This document shows positions 1 through 9,631 of a DNA stretch of 64,000 bases, one piece after another. Position numbers and translations under genes: made by a program. Positions within the stretch are counted from its first letter, which is position 1; each line of letters begins with the position of its first letter. The notes under the pieces were generated by a model. That model saw nothing but the letters and a program-made list of their open reading frames with translations, searched no databases and had not been told where the DNA came from. This stretch comes from Zygnema cylindricum (taxonomy: Eukaryota; Streptophyta; Zygnematophyceae; Zygnematales; Zygnemataceae). The stretch spans positions 416,201 to 480,200 of the forward strand of contig JBBHKE010002853.1 in NCBI GenBank assembly GCA_037447655.1. Reading direction: 5' to 3'.

Positions 1-614
1 GCATTTTATTTACATGTGGTTGACGCAATTTTGTTATCGTAAACCTGCGTCGGCCGTGTGAATTGTTTTTTTTTTATAACGGTCGACGTTCGCAAGCACG
101 ACACTTTTTTAGCTTTCGTTATAATATTTCGCTAGTCAAAGTTGTTTGACGGATTGACCGTCAAACCTCAACTCAAAGGTACAAAACTTGTACTATATTG
201 TACCTCAAATGTACAATTTTTGACAACTACTTGCGCGCAGCAAAAATTGTCTCTGCGATTAGCAATTCCCAATAACTATTATTTGCACACTAAATGTTGG
301 GTGTTTCATTTGCAAAAACAAAGTGTAGTGTTGTGAAGACGGTCGTTGTCCTGCTACTCTTAGTAAAGCCTTGACAATGCGGCACTATTGTAGTTCAGTT
401 CATATAATAATTGTATAAGATTTCTTTTTTATATTTTTAACTCCAGTGATTAGTGGAGTAGGTTTCTTTACTTGAAGTTAAGGCTCTTTTTGAGAAAGAC
501 TTTACTCATATCGGGACTCCTCTTATAGTAAGGCTTTTTGACGGTAGGATGTTAGTGAACATCTTTTTCTTCTTTTCGCCTTGTACCACTTACATTTGAT
601 TTGTATTTTATGTT
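1..614. other. AT-rich flank left of element A, no recognisable gene
   Basis: This stretch lies outside the first retrotransposon and resumes at 7050, as shown by the GTAAG target duplication on both sides of element A. It is AT-rich, with homopolymer T runs. The only open frames are short and resemble nothing I know. I see no LTR ends, splice pattern or RNA gene. It is most simply intergenic or intronic host DNA, or an old unrecognised repeat. Confidence 0.5.
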
Positions 615-823
615 GTAAGTGTTGAAATAAGTAGTTTTTAATATATTTTCTAGGTCTAAATTATTAGAAAAGAAAATGTAGGCAGCCTGCCTCTATCTCT
701 TCTCTCTCTCTCGCCCCCATACTTGTTTTAGTCACTGAAGGAGAGAGAGAGAGAGCAATGGAGCCATGGCTGCCTCAACTCCATAGGAAGGACTAAAGAG
801 TGGCTTAAGCTACACTCAACAAA

Positions 824-890
824 AGGTTGAGTCCGGCAGGACTCGAACCACCGACCGGCAGAGCGCGGCGTAGCCGTTAGCTCTAACCAG
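824..890 (-). other. tRNA-like module with Pol III B-box consensus inside LTR
   Basis: Read on the minus strand, this LTR segment contains GGTTCGAGTCC, a perfect match to the tRNA B-box (T-arm) consensus, preceded by an A-box-like stretch (TAGAGCTAACGG). A counterpart is in the 3' LTR of A (about 6210-6275) and in both LTRs of element I (about 58285-58350 and 63600-63650). A one-mismatch version, GGATCAAATCC, is in the second copia family. The T-stem does not pair well, so it is not called as a tRNA gene. It may be a fossil tRNA-derived insertion or internal Pol III promoter. Confidence 0.4.
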
Positions 891-1440
891 TCTGTCGAAG
901 AAGTCTGTTAGGAGATATAGGGTTTCATTACTATTTAAACTATTGTAATGTACTAGATTCATTTAACTGAAACTCTTAACGCCACGCATAGATACAGTTC
1001 TACAAAATACGAAGTACTATACTTGTTTGAAATGGATATCGCGCATTTTGTTTCGACAGCGAAACAAATATCGCGCAAGTATTTATTACAGCCGAGATTG
1101 AATTTCGCGTCAAATCAAACGGCGCACATCATCGCCGAAATCCCGGAATGGTCATTTTGGCATTTAGTGACGGGGCATGACCTGGCGCCACGTGGGAAGA
1201 CATCATTCGGTCGCGGGAATTTTGAGGAACGTACGGACGAGTGGAAAGTGGACACGCGTCCACTTAATGGCTTTGTCGTACAGAGGCCGTATAAAAAGTA
1301 CATCGGCAGTAGTACTTTCTAGTACTATACAGTTTTGTGATTGGTTCGTACAGGCAGTAGATAGGAGCTGTGAGAAGGAATTAGGAAAAACTAGGACTTA
1401 GGAAAATTTAGGTAGATAGTCCTCTCTCTCTGAGAGTTTG

Positions 1441-1448
1441 TATAAATT
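1441..1448 (+). promoter_or_regulatory. TATA-like box in 5' LTR of A
   Basis: TATAAATT lies about 200 bp before the Gag start. The 3' LTR has the variant TAAATAAATT near 6822, and the right-hand LTR of I has the same element on the minus strand. The position fits the U3/R boundary of a copia LTR, but no transcript start is known. Confidence 0.45.
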
Positions 1449-1641
1449 GGCATCTTTGCCACCCTATAACTTATCGGTTGGTTGGCCTTTTTCAGTGATT
1501 CTTTTTTCTACGCACTCAGGGGATTCCAGGCTACACAGGGGAACAGACAAATTGTCAGTTTGCCTTCTTGGGCAGCAGTGGTTGTGGCTTAAAGTGGGTT
1601 AGTTAAATACTATCTAGAGGCTTCCTCTATTCTGTGGTCCA

Positions 1642-4600
1642 ATGGAGGACACAGAATTGCAGGTTATGGGCCCACCCTCTAGGGTACCCACCTTCAATGG
1701 ATCTGGGTTCATCTATTGGGAAGCCATGATGATGGGAGCTTTGTGTGAAAAACGATACTGGGGTATCGTCAGTGGACAAGTGAAACGTCCACCTTCGGGA
1801 ACTCCACCAGGATTTGGGGGAGTAAGGTTTCCTGCAACAACGGCTGCCTCGGCGGAGGAGGCAGATGATGGGGACAGCAGTGTGTCCGAAAAGGGGAAAG
1901 GGAAGGAGACACCCCTCACTCCTATTGCCACAGTATCGTGAGCGGCAATCGTGAAGACCGTGGAGAACGATACTCAAATGTGGGAGGATGTAAACATGGC
2001 TGCCAAGAACTTCATTCTGAGGCACCTCACTCAAGGTTTGGCCACTCCTCATCTTCACATTTACAAGGCCGAGGAGTTGTGGGTGAGTTTGGTGGAAATT
2101 TATAGAGCTGGAACTATTCAGGAGCTCCAGTTGGCTGAGCAAAAGCTACTGAGTTACACTTACAAAAGAGGAAAGATGTTAGATTACTGTAATGATCTTT
2201 CTTGTTTGTATACGGAAATGGAAAAAGCTGGGTGGATAGGTACAATGAAAATGAAAGTTAACACCCTTATCATGAAATTACCAAATGAGTTCGAAAACTT
2301 AGTGTACCGAGTACAGGGAATGCCTGATAGTTCATGGAAATGGAACACAGTAGTCAGGATGATACTTGTGCAGGAAAACACAATGGAGATTAGGAGAGGA
2401 GGAAAGAGCATTCAAGCTCTAGCAGTAGGAGGGGACCGATGGGGGAAGGACCCGAAGAAACCTTATAGAGGGGAAAGAGATCATTCAGGGGGACAGAGGC
2501 CCCCAAAGGGTCTTTGTCATTATTGCAAAAAGCCGGGACACTTTATTGCAGATTGTGTCAAGCTATCAGAGCTGAGGCTCCAAGAGAACCGTGGAGGGGG
2601 TTCTTCCGGAGGGAAGAAAAAGGCACTTGTGGTTACAAAAGTGTCAGGAGAAACCGAGGATGAGTCCTCTGAGGAGGATGGGGAGCTTCTTCTTGACGAG
2701 AGTTTGGAGGAGAAGGAGATTCCTCGGAGGCAGAAGTGTGCCCTTGGAGCCATCCGGGAAGCTCCACAGGAAGGATGGATCATCGACTCAGGTGCATCCA
2801 TGCATATGTGTGGTGATAAAGAACTCTTCACTAAGTTAAGAAAGATTCCTACTGTAGAGATAGAGTATGGGGATGGGAGAGTGGTTACTACAGATCTAGT
2901 GGGATCAGTAGATCTGAAAGTCTTAGTGGAGGGTAAGACTTTTTTACTTACATTCTCAGATGTACTTTACATTCCTCAGCTGAGTAAAAATCTTGTCTCT
3001 ACGTCTGTGTTAGATGACAAAGAGTTTGATACCTTCACCAGAAAGGGAGTCTTTACAGCTAAGTATGGGGATGAAGTTTACTTCACAGCAGATAAGGGTA
3101 GCCAAGGAATGTTTACGCTTAACTTGAGTAATGAAAAGAAGAATGCTTACTATGTTGGTGTTCCTAAGGTGATGATTTGGCATAAGCGGTTGGGGCATGT
3201 ACATTTTGATAGGTTAAGGGAAATGAAAAAACTTGGGGTAGTAGATGGCATTGAGTTTGGGGATAATGAAATGATGGATGATTATAGTGGTTGTGCTCAT
3301 GGTAAGGCTCACAGACTTCCCTTTCCCAAAGCCGCCACATATAGAGGTGAGAAAGTATTAGATTTAGTCCACACAGATATTTGGGGGCCTACAAAAGTAC
3401 CTTCGGTTGGAGGAAAGAGGTTTATGATGACAATAACTGATAACTGGTCTAGATACTCTAGAGTCTACTTTCTGAAAACAAAGTCTGAAGCATCAACTTA
3501 CTTCAAAGAATATATAGCTTGGAGTGAGAAGTTGCATGAAACCCCCATTAAGAGGATAAGGAGTGATAATGGGGGGGAATATACCTCTAACGAGTTTGAG
3601 GAATATTTGAGAGATGAAGGAGTGCAGCACCAGAAAACTGTACCATATAACCCAGAACAAAATGGGGTAGCTGAGAGGTTGATTAGAACACTAGGAGATA
3701 GTGCATGCAGTATGTTGGCAGACAAGAAAATAGGAAAGAGATTTTGGGCAGAGGCAATGAACTGTGCCAACTATATTAAAAATAGAGTCCTTACCTCAGT
3801 TGTAAATGGAGTGACACCTTATGAGAGATGGGTTGGAAGGAAACCAGATATCTCACACCTTAAAGTATTTGGTAGCCAAGTTTACAGTCTTGACACGGAT
3901 AGGAAAAACTGGAAACTAGATGCTAAGGGAAAACCTGGATACTTTGTTGGATATGATGAGGATGTTAAGGGATATAGAGTCTATGACTTAGCAAAGAAAG
4001 ATATCATTCTGGTCAAACACTTAGTTGTCATGGATGAAGGGAAGTCATTTGACCCCTTCAAATATACAAAGAAGATAAGGATCAGATTTGAGTCCGAAAG
4101 TGAGGAGAACTCAGTCGTTCCCGAAAAAGACATGAGTGAAACTGTGATTACAGATTCAGGGGAGATCGAAGATACAGGAGACTCACCGGAAACCTCACAT
4201 ACTCCTATGGACTTCGAAGAGATGGAAGAAGCGGGACAAGATACGGTTTTTATGGACAGGGGAGCCGATGAGACAGTGAGAAGAAATCCAAGACTTCCAT
4301 CCATTCCAGCTTCGGAGTTTGAGGGAGGAAGGAGGAGTAGCAAAAGGATACAGGAAAAACAAGCTGCCCATAAGGTAACTTAGCTATCTCACCCAGATGA
4401 GCCTCAGTCTTACTTAGAGGCAGTGAATAGTCCAGAGAAAGAAAGATGGATTAGAGCCATAAATGATGAGATGGCTTCTATCATGGAAGCAAATACTTGG
4501 GAACTAGCGGATTGCCCTCCAGACAGAAAACCTATTGGATGTAAATGGGTATTTGAACTAAAACTGAACCCAGATAATACAATTGAGAGGTATAAGGCTC

Positions 4601-5991
4601 GATTGGTAGCGAAGGGGTTCACCCAAAAAAAGGGGATTGACTATGAGGAGACCTTTGCTCCAGTTGTTCGGTTCCCATCGGTAAGGATTCTCCTCAGTCT
4701 GGCCGCAGCGGAAGACATGGAAATTCACCAGATGGATATTAAGACTGCTTTTCTTAATGGTGAGTTAGAGGAAGAAATTTTTATGAGGCAACCCGAGGGG
4801 TTTGTGGAAGAAGGAGAAGAGAGCAAACTGTGCAGGCTCATAAAGTCCTTATATGGACTGAAACAGGCTCCCCGACAATGGAATAAGAAACTAGATGAGT
4901 TTCTCACCGATCTGGGATACATCCGGATCAGCTCTGACCATTCTATGTATATGTTTGAAGATGAGAATGGTGTCATTTTTATTGCAATTTATGTGGATGA
5001 TCTGCTTGTGTTAAGTAAGTCTTTAGAGAATATCAATAGGCTAAAGAAAGATCTTAGGGGCAGATTTGATATGAAGGATTTAGGGGAGGCAAAATATATT
5101 TTGGGGATCCAAATGGAGAGAGATAGGGGGAAGAAGATTATCAGACTTACTCAGAAAGAAGCAATAGGTAATATGCTAGAGAAATTCCAGATGGAAAATG
5201 CTAACAGTTGTACCACTCCCATGGACTTGAGAAAAGGAAGTGATGGGAGTGTAGAAGGAGGAGGGATGATCTTAGACGATCAGATGAGTCCAGAGGACAG
5301 AGAGTTCATGAAGTCTATCCCTTATAGACAGGTCGTAGGAAGCTTAATCTATTTTATGAATTGTACCAGGCCGGACATAGCGGCGGCAGTTGGTGTACTC
5401 AGTAGGAGTCTTAATGATCCTAGGAAGAGGGATTGGGAGGCATCCAAGAGAGTCATGAGATATCTGGTGGGAACTAGAGAGTTATGGTTGCATTTGGGAG
5501 GGGAGCACACTGACATCACTACTTGGAGTGATGCCAGTTATGGGGACGCACCTATGAGACGATGCACATCTGGGTATGTATTGTATGTTGGGGAAGGTGC
5601 TTGCTGTTGGAGGAGTAAGCAACAAAAGGTGGTTGCTCAGTCTACTATGGAGGCTGAGTATATGGCGTCTTGTTCTGCTGTGAAAGAACTAATGTGGGTG
5701 AAGTCATTATTGCAAGAACTGGGATATATGAAGGAGGGAGTGCATGAAATCTTTTGCGATAATCAAGCTGCAATCGCAATCGCAGCCAATCCAAAACATC
5801 ATTTCAAAGCAAAACATATGGACATAAGATTAAGCTTCGTAAGAGAAAAAGTTGAAAATAAAATTTTAAATCTTGTGTATAGACCTGATGAAGAAATGGT
5901 GGCTAACATGATGACCAAACCTGTGCCCTCTCCTAAATTAAAATATTGTCGAAAGAAATGCGGGTTAAAAGAAAAATTAAAATTTGACTAG
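1642..5991 (+). pseudogene. Element A gag-pol polyprotein, two internal stops
   Basis: One continuous frame of about 1450 codons encodes the copia polyprotein that packages, processes, reverse-transcribes and integrates the element. Counting from the ATG at 1642: Gag region 1-290, CCHC zinc knuckle from residue 292 (CHYCKKPGHFIADC), aspartic protease DSGAS at 382, GAG-pre-integrase WHKRLGH near 513, integrase acidic residues at 579 (HTD) and 642 (DNGGEY) with the Glu in QNGVAERL, reverse transcriptase with YVDD at 1117-1120, and RNase H with MEAEY near 1336 and DNQAA further on. A TGA at 1939-1941 and a TAG at 4381-4383 interrupt it; the frame is otherwise intact and all listed catalytic residues are present. 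Translation may begin at 1642 (inside the LTR) or 1666 (inside the primer site). The 3' end at TAG 5989 sits just before the polypurine tract. A coding copy elsewhere in the genome is likely. Confidence 0.95.
1662..1676 (+). other. Primer-binding site of A, half-tRNA initiator Met type
   Basis: GGTTATGGGCCCACC directly abuts the LTR terminus. Its reverse complement, GGTGGGCCCATAACC, matches the anticodon arm of plant initiator tRNA-Met rather than its 3' acceptor end. This is the geometry known for Drosophila copia, which primes from a cleaved 5' half of initiator tRNA. Complementarity stops after 15 nt. The site is also inside the Gag frame: the ATG at 1666-1668 is in frame with the upstream ATG at 1642. 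Confidence 0.85.
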
Positions 5992-6004
5992 AAAATACGG
6001 GGAG
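5992..6004 (+). other. Polypurine tract of A
   Basis: AAAATACGGGGAG lies between the pol stop codon and the TG of the 3' LTR, where the second-strand primer is expected. The second copia family has AAAATAAGGGGAG in the same place. Confidence 0.75.
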
Positions 6005-7044
6005 TGTTGAAATAAGTAGTTTTTAATATATTTTCTAGGTCTAAATTTATTAGAAAAGAAAAAGTAGGCAGCCTGCCTCTATCTCTTCTCTCTCTCTCGC
6101 CCCCATACTTGTTGTAGTCACTGAAGGAGAGAGAGAGAGAGCAATGGAGCCATGGCTGCCTCAACTCCATAGGAAGGACTAAAGAGTGGCTTAAGCCACT
6201 CTCAACAAAAGGTTGAGTCCGGCAGGACTCGAACCCCCGACCGGCAGAGCGCGGCGTAGCCGTTAGCTCTAACCAGTCTGTCGTAGAAGTCCGTTAGGAG
6301 ATATAGGGTTTCATTACTATTTAAACTATTGTAATGTACTAGATTCATTTAACTGAAACTCTTAACGCCACGCATAGATACAGTTCTACAAAATACGAAG
6401 TACTGTACTTGTTTGAAATGGATATCGCGCATTTTGTTTCGACAGCGAAACAAATATCGCGCAAGTATTTATTACGGCCGAGATTGAATTTCGCGTCAAA
6501 TCTAACGGCGCACATCATCGCCGAAATCCCGGAATGGTCATTTTGGCATTTAGTGACGTGGCATGACCTGGCGCCACGTGGGAAGACATCATTCGGTCGC
6601 GGGAATTCCGAGGAACGTACGGACGAGTTGAAAGTGGACACGCGTCTACTTAATGGCCTTGTCGTACAGAGGCCGTACAGAAAGTACACGGCAGTAGTAC
6701 TTTCTTGTACTATACAGTTTTTTGATTGGTTCGTACAGGCAGTAGATAGGAGCTGTGAGAGGGAAGTAGGAAAAACTAGGACTTAGGAAAATTTAGGTAG
6801 ATAGTCCTCTCTTTGAGAGTTTAAATAAATTGGCATCTTTGCCACCCTATAACTTATCGCCTGGTTAGCCTTTTTCAGTGATTCTTTTTTCTACGGACTC
6901 ATGGGAGTCCAGGCTACACAGGGGTGCAGTCAAATTGTCAGTTTGCCTTCTTGGGCAGCAGTGGTTGTGGCTTAAAGTGGGTTAGTTAAATACTATCTAG
7001 AGGCTTCCTGTATTCTGTGGTCCAATGGAGGACACAGAATTGCA
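6005..7044 (+). repeat. 3' LTR of element A
   Basis: The 1040-bp partner of 620-1661 starts TGTTGAAAT, ends TTGCA, and is followed at once by the duplicated GTAAG. A few percent divergence from the 5' LTR is visible by eye, which suggests a fairly recent but not brand-new insertion. Confidence 0.96.
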
Positions 7045-7049
7045 GTAAG

Positions 7050-7929
7050 TCCCTTCCTTATGAGGGAAGATAAACCAGAGTTCATGTTTTCCCTTGTCAA
7101 AGCATTCTTATGAAACCTGTGATCTACGTTTACGTAAGTATGGTTGGCATCCTTTAAGAGGTGCTGGGCCATCAAGCCCCATATCAAGGGAGAGTGAGAT
7201 TCACAGATTTTAACATCTGAATGTTTCATCAATTTGGTCATGAATAATTAGGATGTTGGTCACCTTTCTTAGTCGAGGGAGGACCTAGAGGCATATCAAT
7301 GGCATATGTTAACACAGACCGATGAAGGTTAAGAGCCGGTATTCATGGTCATCTCACGGATCTACTCAGTGCAAAGGTGGTAAATTTACTCTGTCACATC
7401 ACAACAAGCCAAGTCACAAATTACGGTAGAAGGAAAGGTGGTGGAGTTTGAAAGAGGGTGAAAGAAGAAAAGGGCGCCTGGGGAACAAATTTCCACTTCT
7501 GACGAGCGATTTGCAAAGCCTTGTTGCGCCCGATTTCATGTTTAAAGTGCAAAGTCTCGAGGAGATCATCCTGATGTGGTGAACTCGTGGTTTATGGTGT
7601 AATTCAACGGTGAAATTTACGATGTCGCCACACGTGGTTGGGCCGGTACAGGTGATTTATCAGAATGCATCAGTCCTAGTTTGCGTTGGTTTTTTATCAA
7701 AAAACATGCAGACTTGCATCTTACAATATTGGAAGTCAGGATAACGACCTTTAACGGAGTTCACTTTTTACTGCAGTTTCTTAAAACATAGGTTGCATCT
7801 TCGCTTCGTGCTTTAGCTGGTATTCTGGAATGTCATACATTTTGGTAATCAAAAACAGTTTGTATCTTTTCATTGAAAGGCTGATTGGAATGATAATTTA
7901 ATCTTTTGCTCTTTGTTTCTATGTCTACT
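7050..7929. other. Host-like DNA between element A and a gene fragment
   Basis: This region continues the sequence interrupted by element A. It has no LTR signatures or long open frame. A pyrimidine-containing stretch ending in CTACTGCAG lies directly before the coding-like segment at 7930, consistent with the end of an intron. I see no other gene in it. Confidence 0.45.
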
Positions 7930-8122
7930 GCAGGCACAGTCACCTTTGGATGTTCCTAACTTGCTCAAGGGACTCAGTAGGATCCAGCGACATGTTGGAT
8001 GGCGGCGGATATTTGTGCAGACAGATGGCGGAGATGTGGTGGATGTGGAGTTAGACAGGGTGGACACGGCAGGGAAAGTGAAGAAAGCTGTGCAAGTGGC
8101 TCTACCCCTTCCAACTAAGTAG
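7930..8122 (+). pseudogene. Exon fragment like ubiquitin-like region of PI4K gamma
   Basis: An open frame after a plausible splice acceptor (TGCAG) encodes about 64 residues. Its core, RRIFVQTDGGDVVDVELDR, followed by KVKKAVQVALPLPT, closely resembles the N-terminal ubiquitin-like segment of plant phosphatidylinositol 4-kinase gamma proteins (pattern: RR-hydrophobic-FVQT...G...ELDR...VK..LQ.AL..PT). That family acts on phosphoinositides or as protein kinases. The frame meets a TAG at 8120-8122 exactly where the sequence passes into gypsy LTR DNA, so only part of the domain remains here. It may be a broken host exon into which element D inserted, or a captured fragment. The identification rests on remembered family pattern, not a search. 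Confidence 0.5.
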
Positions 8123-8123
8123 A

Positions 8124-9228
8124 AGTCATCTTGGGAACACGGCGAGGAAATGCAGCGGCGAGGGTAATGGACCAAAGCTATATGGTTGCGCAACCACCGA
8201 TGCACAGTGCAATAATGACGCCTTTAGAGAATTGCAGCGCCATCGTTGCGCTGACAGAAAAGCGCAACGGCGTAGTTGTGAATCGCAACCTTGGTGAGGT
8301 CGAACTCTTGATATCGTCCCAGCAGCGCAATTTACGAAACGTTAGACAATGTGATAACTTCGCACGCTGCAACGCCTGGAAGAGTCGAATCACGGAACCC
8401 TCAACCCTCTCAGCTAAAGCCGCCATTAGTTCTCGCGACAAACCTAATTTAAGCAGCTTGGAGAGCATCTCGCTCCCCACCGCCAGGCTTCCCTCACTTT
8501 TCCAATTGCCATAACTATCTCGTACAACCGCATCCATGGTGTCGTCGTCCTCTTCATCACCAAAAAAGAGGAGACTTGTACGAGTGGGGCAGAAGGATAC
8601 ACCTCGCTAGTATAGATTGTTAGTCACGGTGGAGGAACCAGAGCAAAGAGAGAGTGCTAGTAGTGTGAAAGGTTCGACAAAAACCACTGGAGGGGAAGGG
8701 TCGGAGAATTCACAGGACCCCGAGTATAACCCATATAAAGAGGGAGACCGAGAAGATGAAAAAGATCTTGAGCTCTCAAAGGCTGAGGAACCGGAGCGGT
8801 AACCGACACCTCCACCGATGATGAGGGATTCCAATAAGGAAAGTACCGCCGACGAGCAGTTGTCAGAAAGCTCCGAAAGAAGGCCGAGGCGCAGTATCTA
8901 AGTGGGGATGAGGTGTTCATCCTTCGACGAGAGGAAAGGGAAATGGAAGGGGAAAGTGAAAGAGAAGAAGAAATGCCTGACTATCTTTTTCCGCTACCTA
9001 ACGACCCTAGATTCCGCGATTTTGCCATCAGCTTTCCCAAACGCTATTACTGGGATCCTTCGGAGTGGCCAACAACATGGCGCGCATGAAGATCTGGAGA
9101 ACCAATCAATATTCCTGCTAGTGTGCCATCACACTTGGCATGGAATTTCATAAGGACGAAGGACCTGGGGAACAATCATAAGGGTTATGTGCAGCTAAAC
9201 CCTCATGCGTTACCGTTCGTAGAGGTTG
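8124..9228 (+). repeat. Element D 5' LTR, left part
   Basis: About the first 690 bases are homologous to 32151-32906, both beginning at GTCATCTT. The first roughly 50 bases of the LTR, present at 32103-32150, are missing here. The block contains an ATG at 8536 opening a Ser/Lys-rich frame and an overlapping antisense frame starting at 8537; both are recognisable in the right-hand copy. The segment 8890-9070 also reads as a charged open frame. The block ends where element C's left LTR begins. Confidence 0.65.
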
Positions 9229-9631
9229 TGTCGAGCGTGCCGGAAAACATGAGAGAAGGGCCCACTGCCCGGGTGATTGGCATCGGAGTCTTGCAAGCAA
9301 GCCCCACCAGAATGCGAATGCTCCCTTCAACCATGCTTGTGCCCAATGCTGCCCGCCTTGTTTCTGTGAGCATGCATGCAAAGGTGGGGATGAGTGCTTA
9401 GGGAGGGCGAAAAGATATCCCCTCCCCCCTCTCCTTCCCCCTCCTGGCCGGGGGAAAGGAGGGAATCCTTAGAGGTGGAACCGGGTCCTTGATTTATGAT
9501 GGTATACCGAAAGTCTACTAAAAGTCCTCTCAGAATCCAATATCCTGGTACAAAAGATTCTGGTAATCGCCTCGGAGGAAACCTAACCGAAGCCACAAAA
9601 AAAACTACCAAAGAGAGAACAAAGATACTTC
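9229..9631 (-). repeat. Element C left LTR, outer part
   Basis: It begins TGTCGAG on the plus strand, an imperfect inverted match to the CTTGACA at the inner end (17900), as expected for LTR termini. Positions 9229-9495 are repeated at 17903-18168, and 9497-9631 match 27854-27990. The segment stops at the insertion point of element B (target duplication ACTTC). Confidence 0.75.

Larger units (their letters stand above)
620..1661 (+). repeat. 5' LTR of element A
   Basis: The 1042-bp direct repeat pairs with 6005-7044 and differs from it at scattered single bases and small indels. It starts TG and ends CA. It contains an (AG)n stretch near 740-757, a TATA-like sequence near 1441, and a tRNA-like block in antisense near 824-890. 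Its last 20 bases (1642-1661) encode the first residues of Gag, so the coding frame begins inside the LTR. Confidence 0.96.
620..7044 (+). mobile_element. Element A: complete Ty1/copia LTR retrotransposon
   Basis: A full-length copia element. Two near-identical LTRs (620-1661 and 6005-7044), both starting TGTTGAAAT and ending AATTGCA, flank one gag-pol region. The insertion made a perfect 5-bp target duplication, GTAAG, at 615-619 and 7045-7049. A primer site follows the 5' LTR at 1662 and a purine-rich tract precedes the 3' LTR. Domain order is Gag, protease, integrase, reverse transcriptase, RNase H, which defines copia. Coding is interrupted by only two stop codons and no frameshift, so this is the best-preserved element in the window. 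It is the only one here not nested inside another element. Element I belongs to the same family. Confidence 0.97.

Noticed and set aside
142-336. Small plus-strand frame of 64 codons
   Set aside because: No similarity, no context, AT-rich; expected by chance.
824-890. A functional tRNA gene
   Set aside because: B-box is perfect but T-stem pairing fails and no clear acceptor stem or anticodon loop is visible.
1627-2142. Long antisense frame opposite element A gag
   Set aside because: It mirrors the strongly conserved sense frame and has no recognisable protein features.
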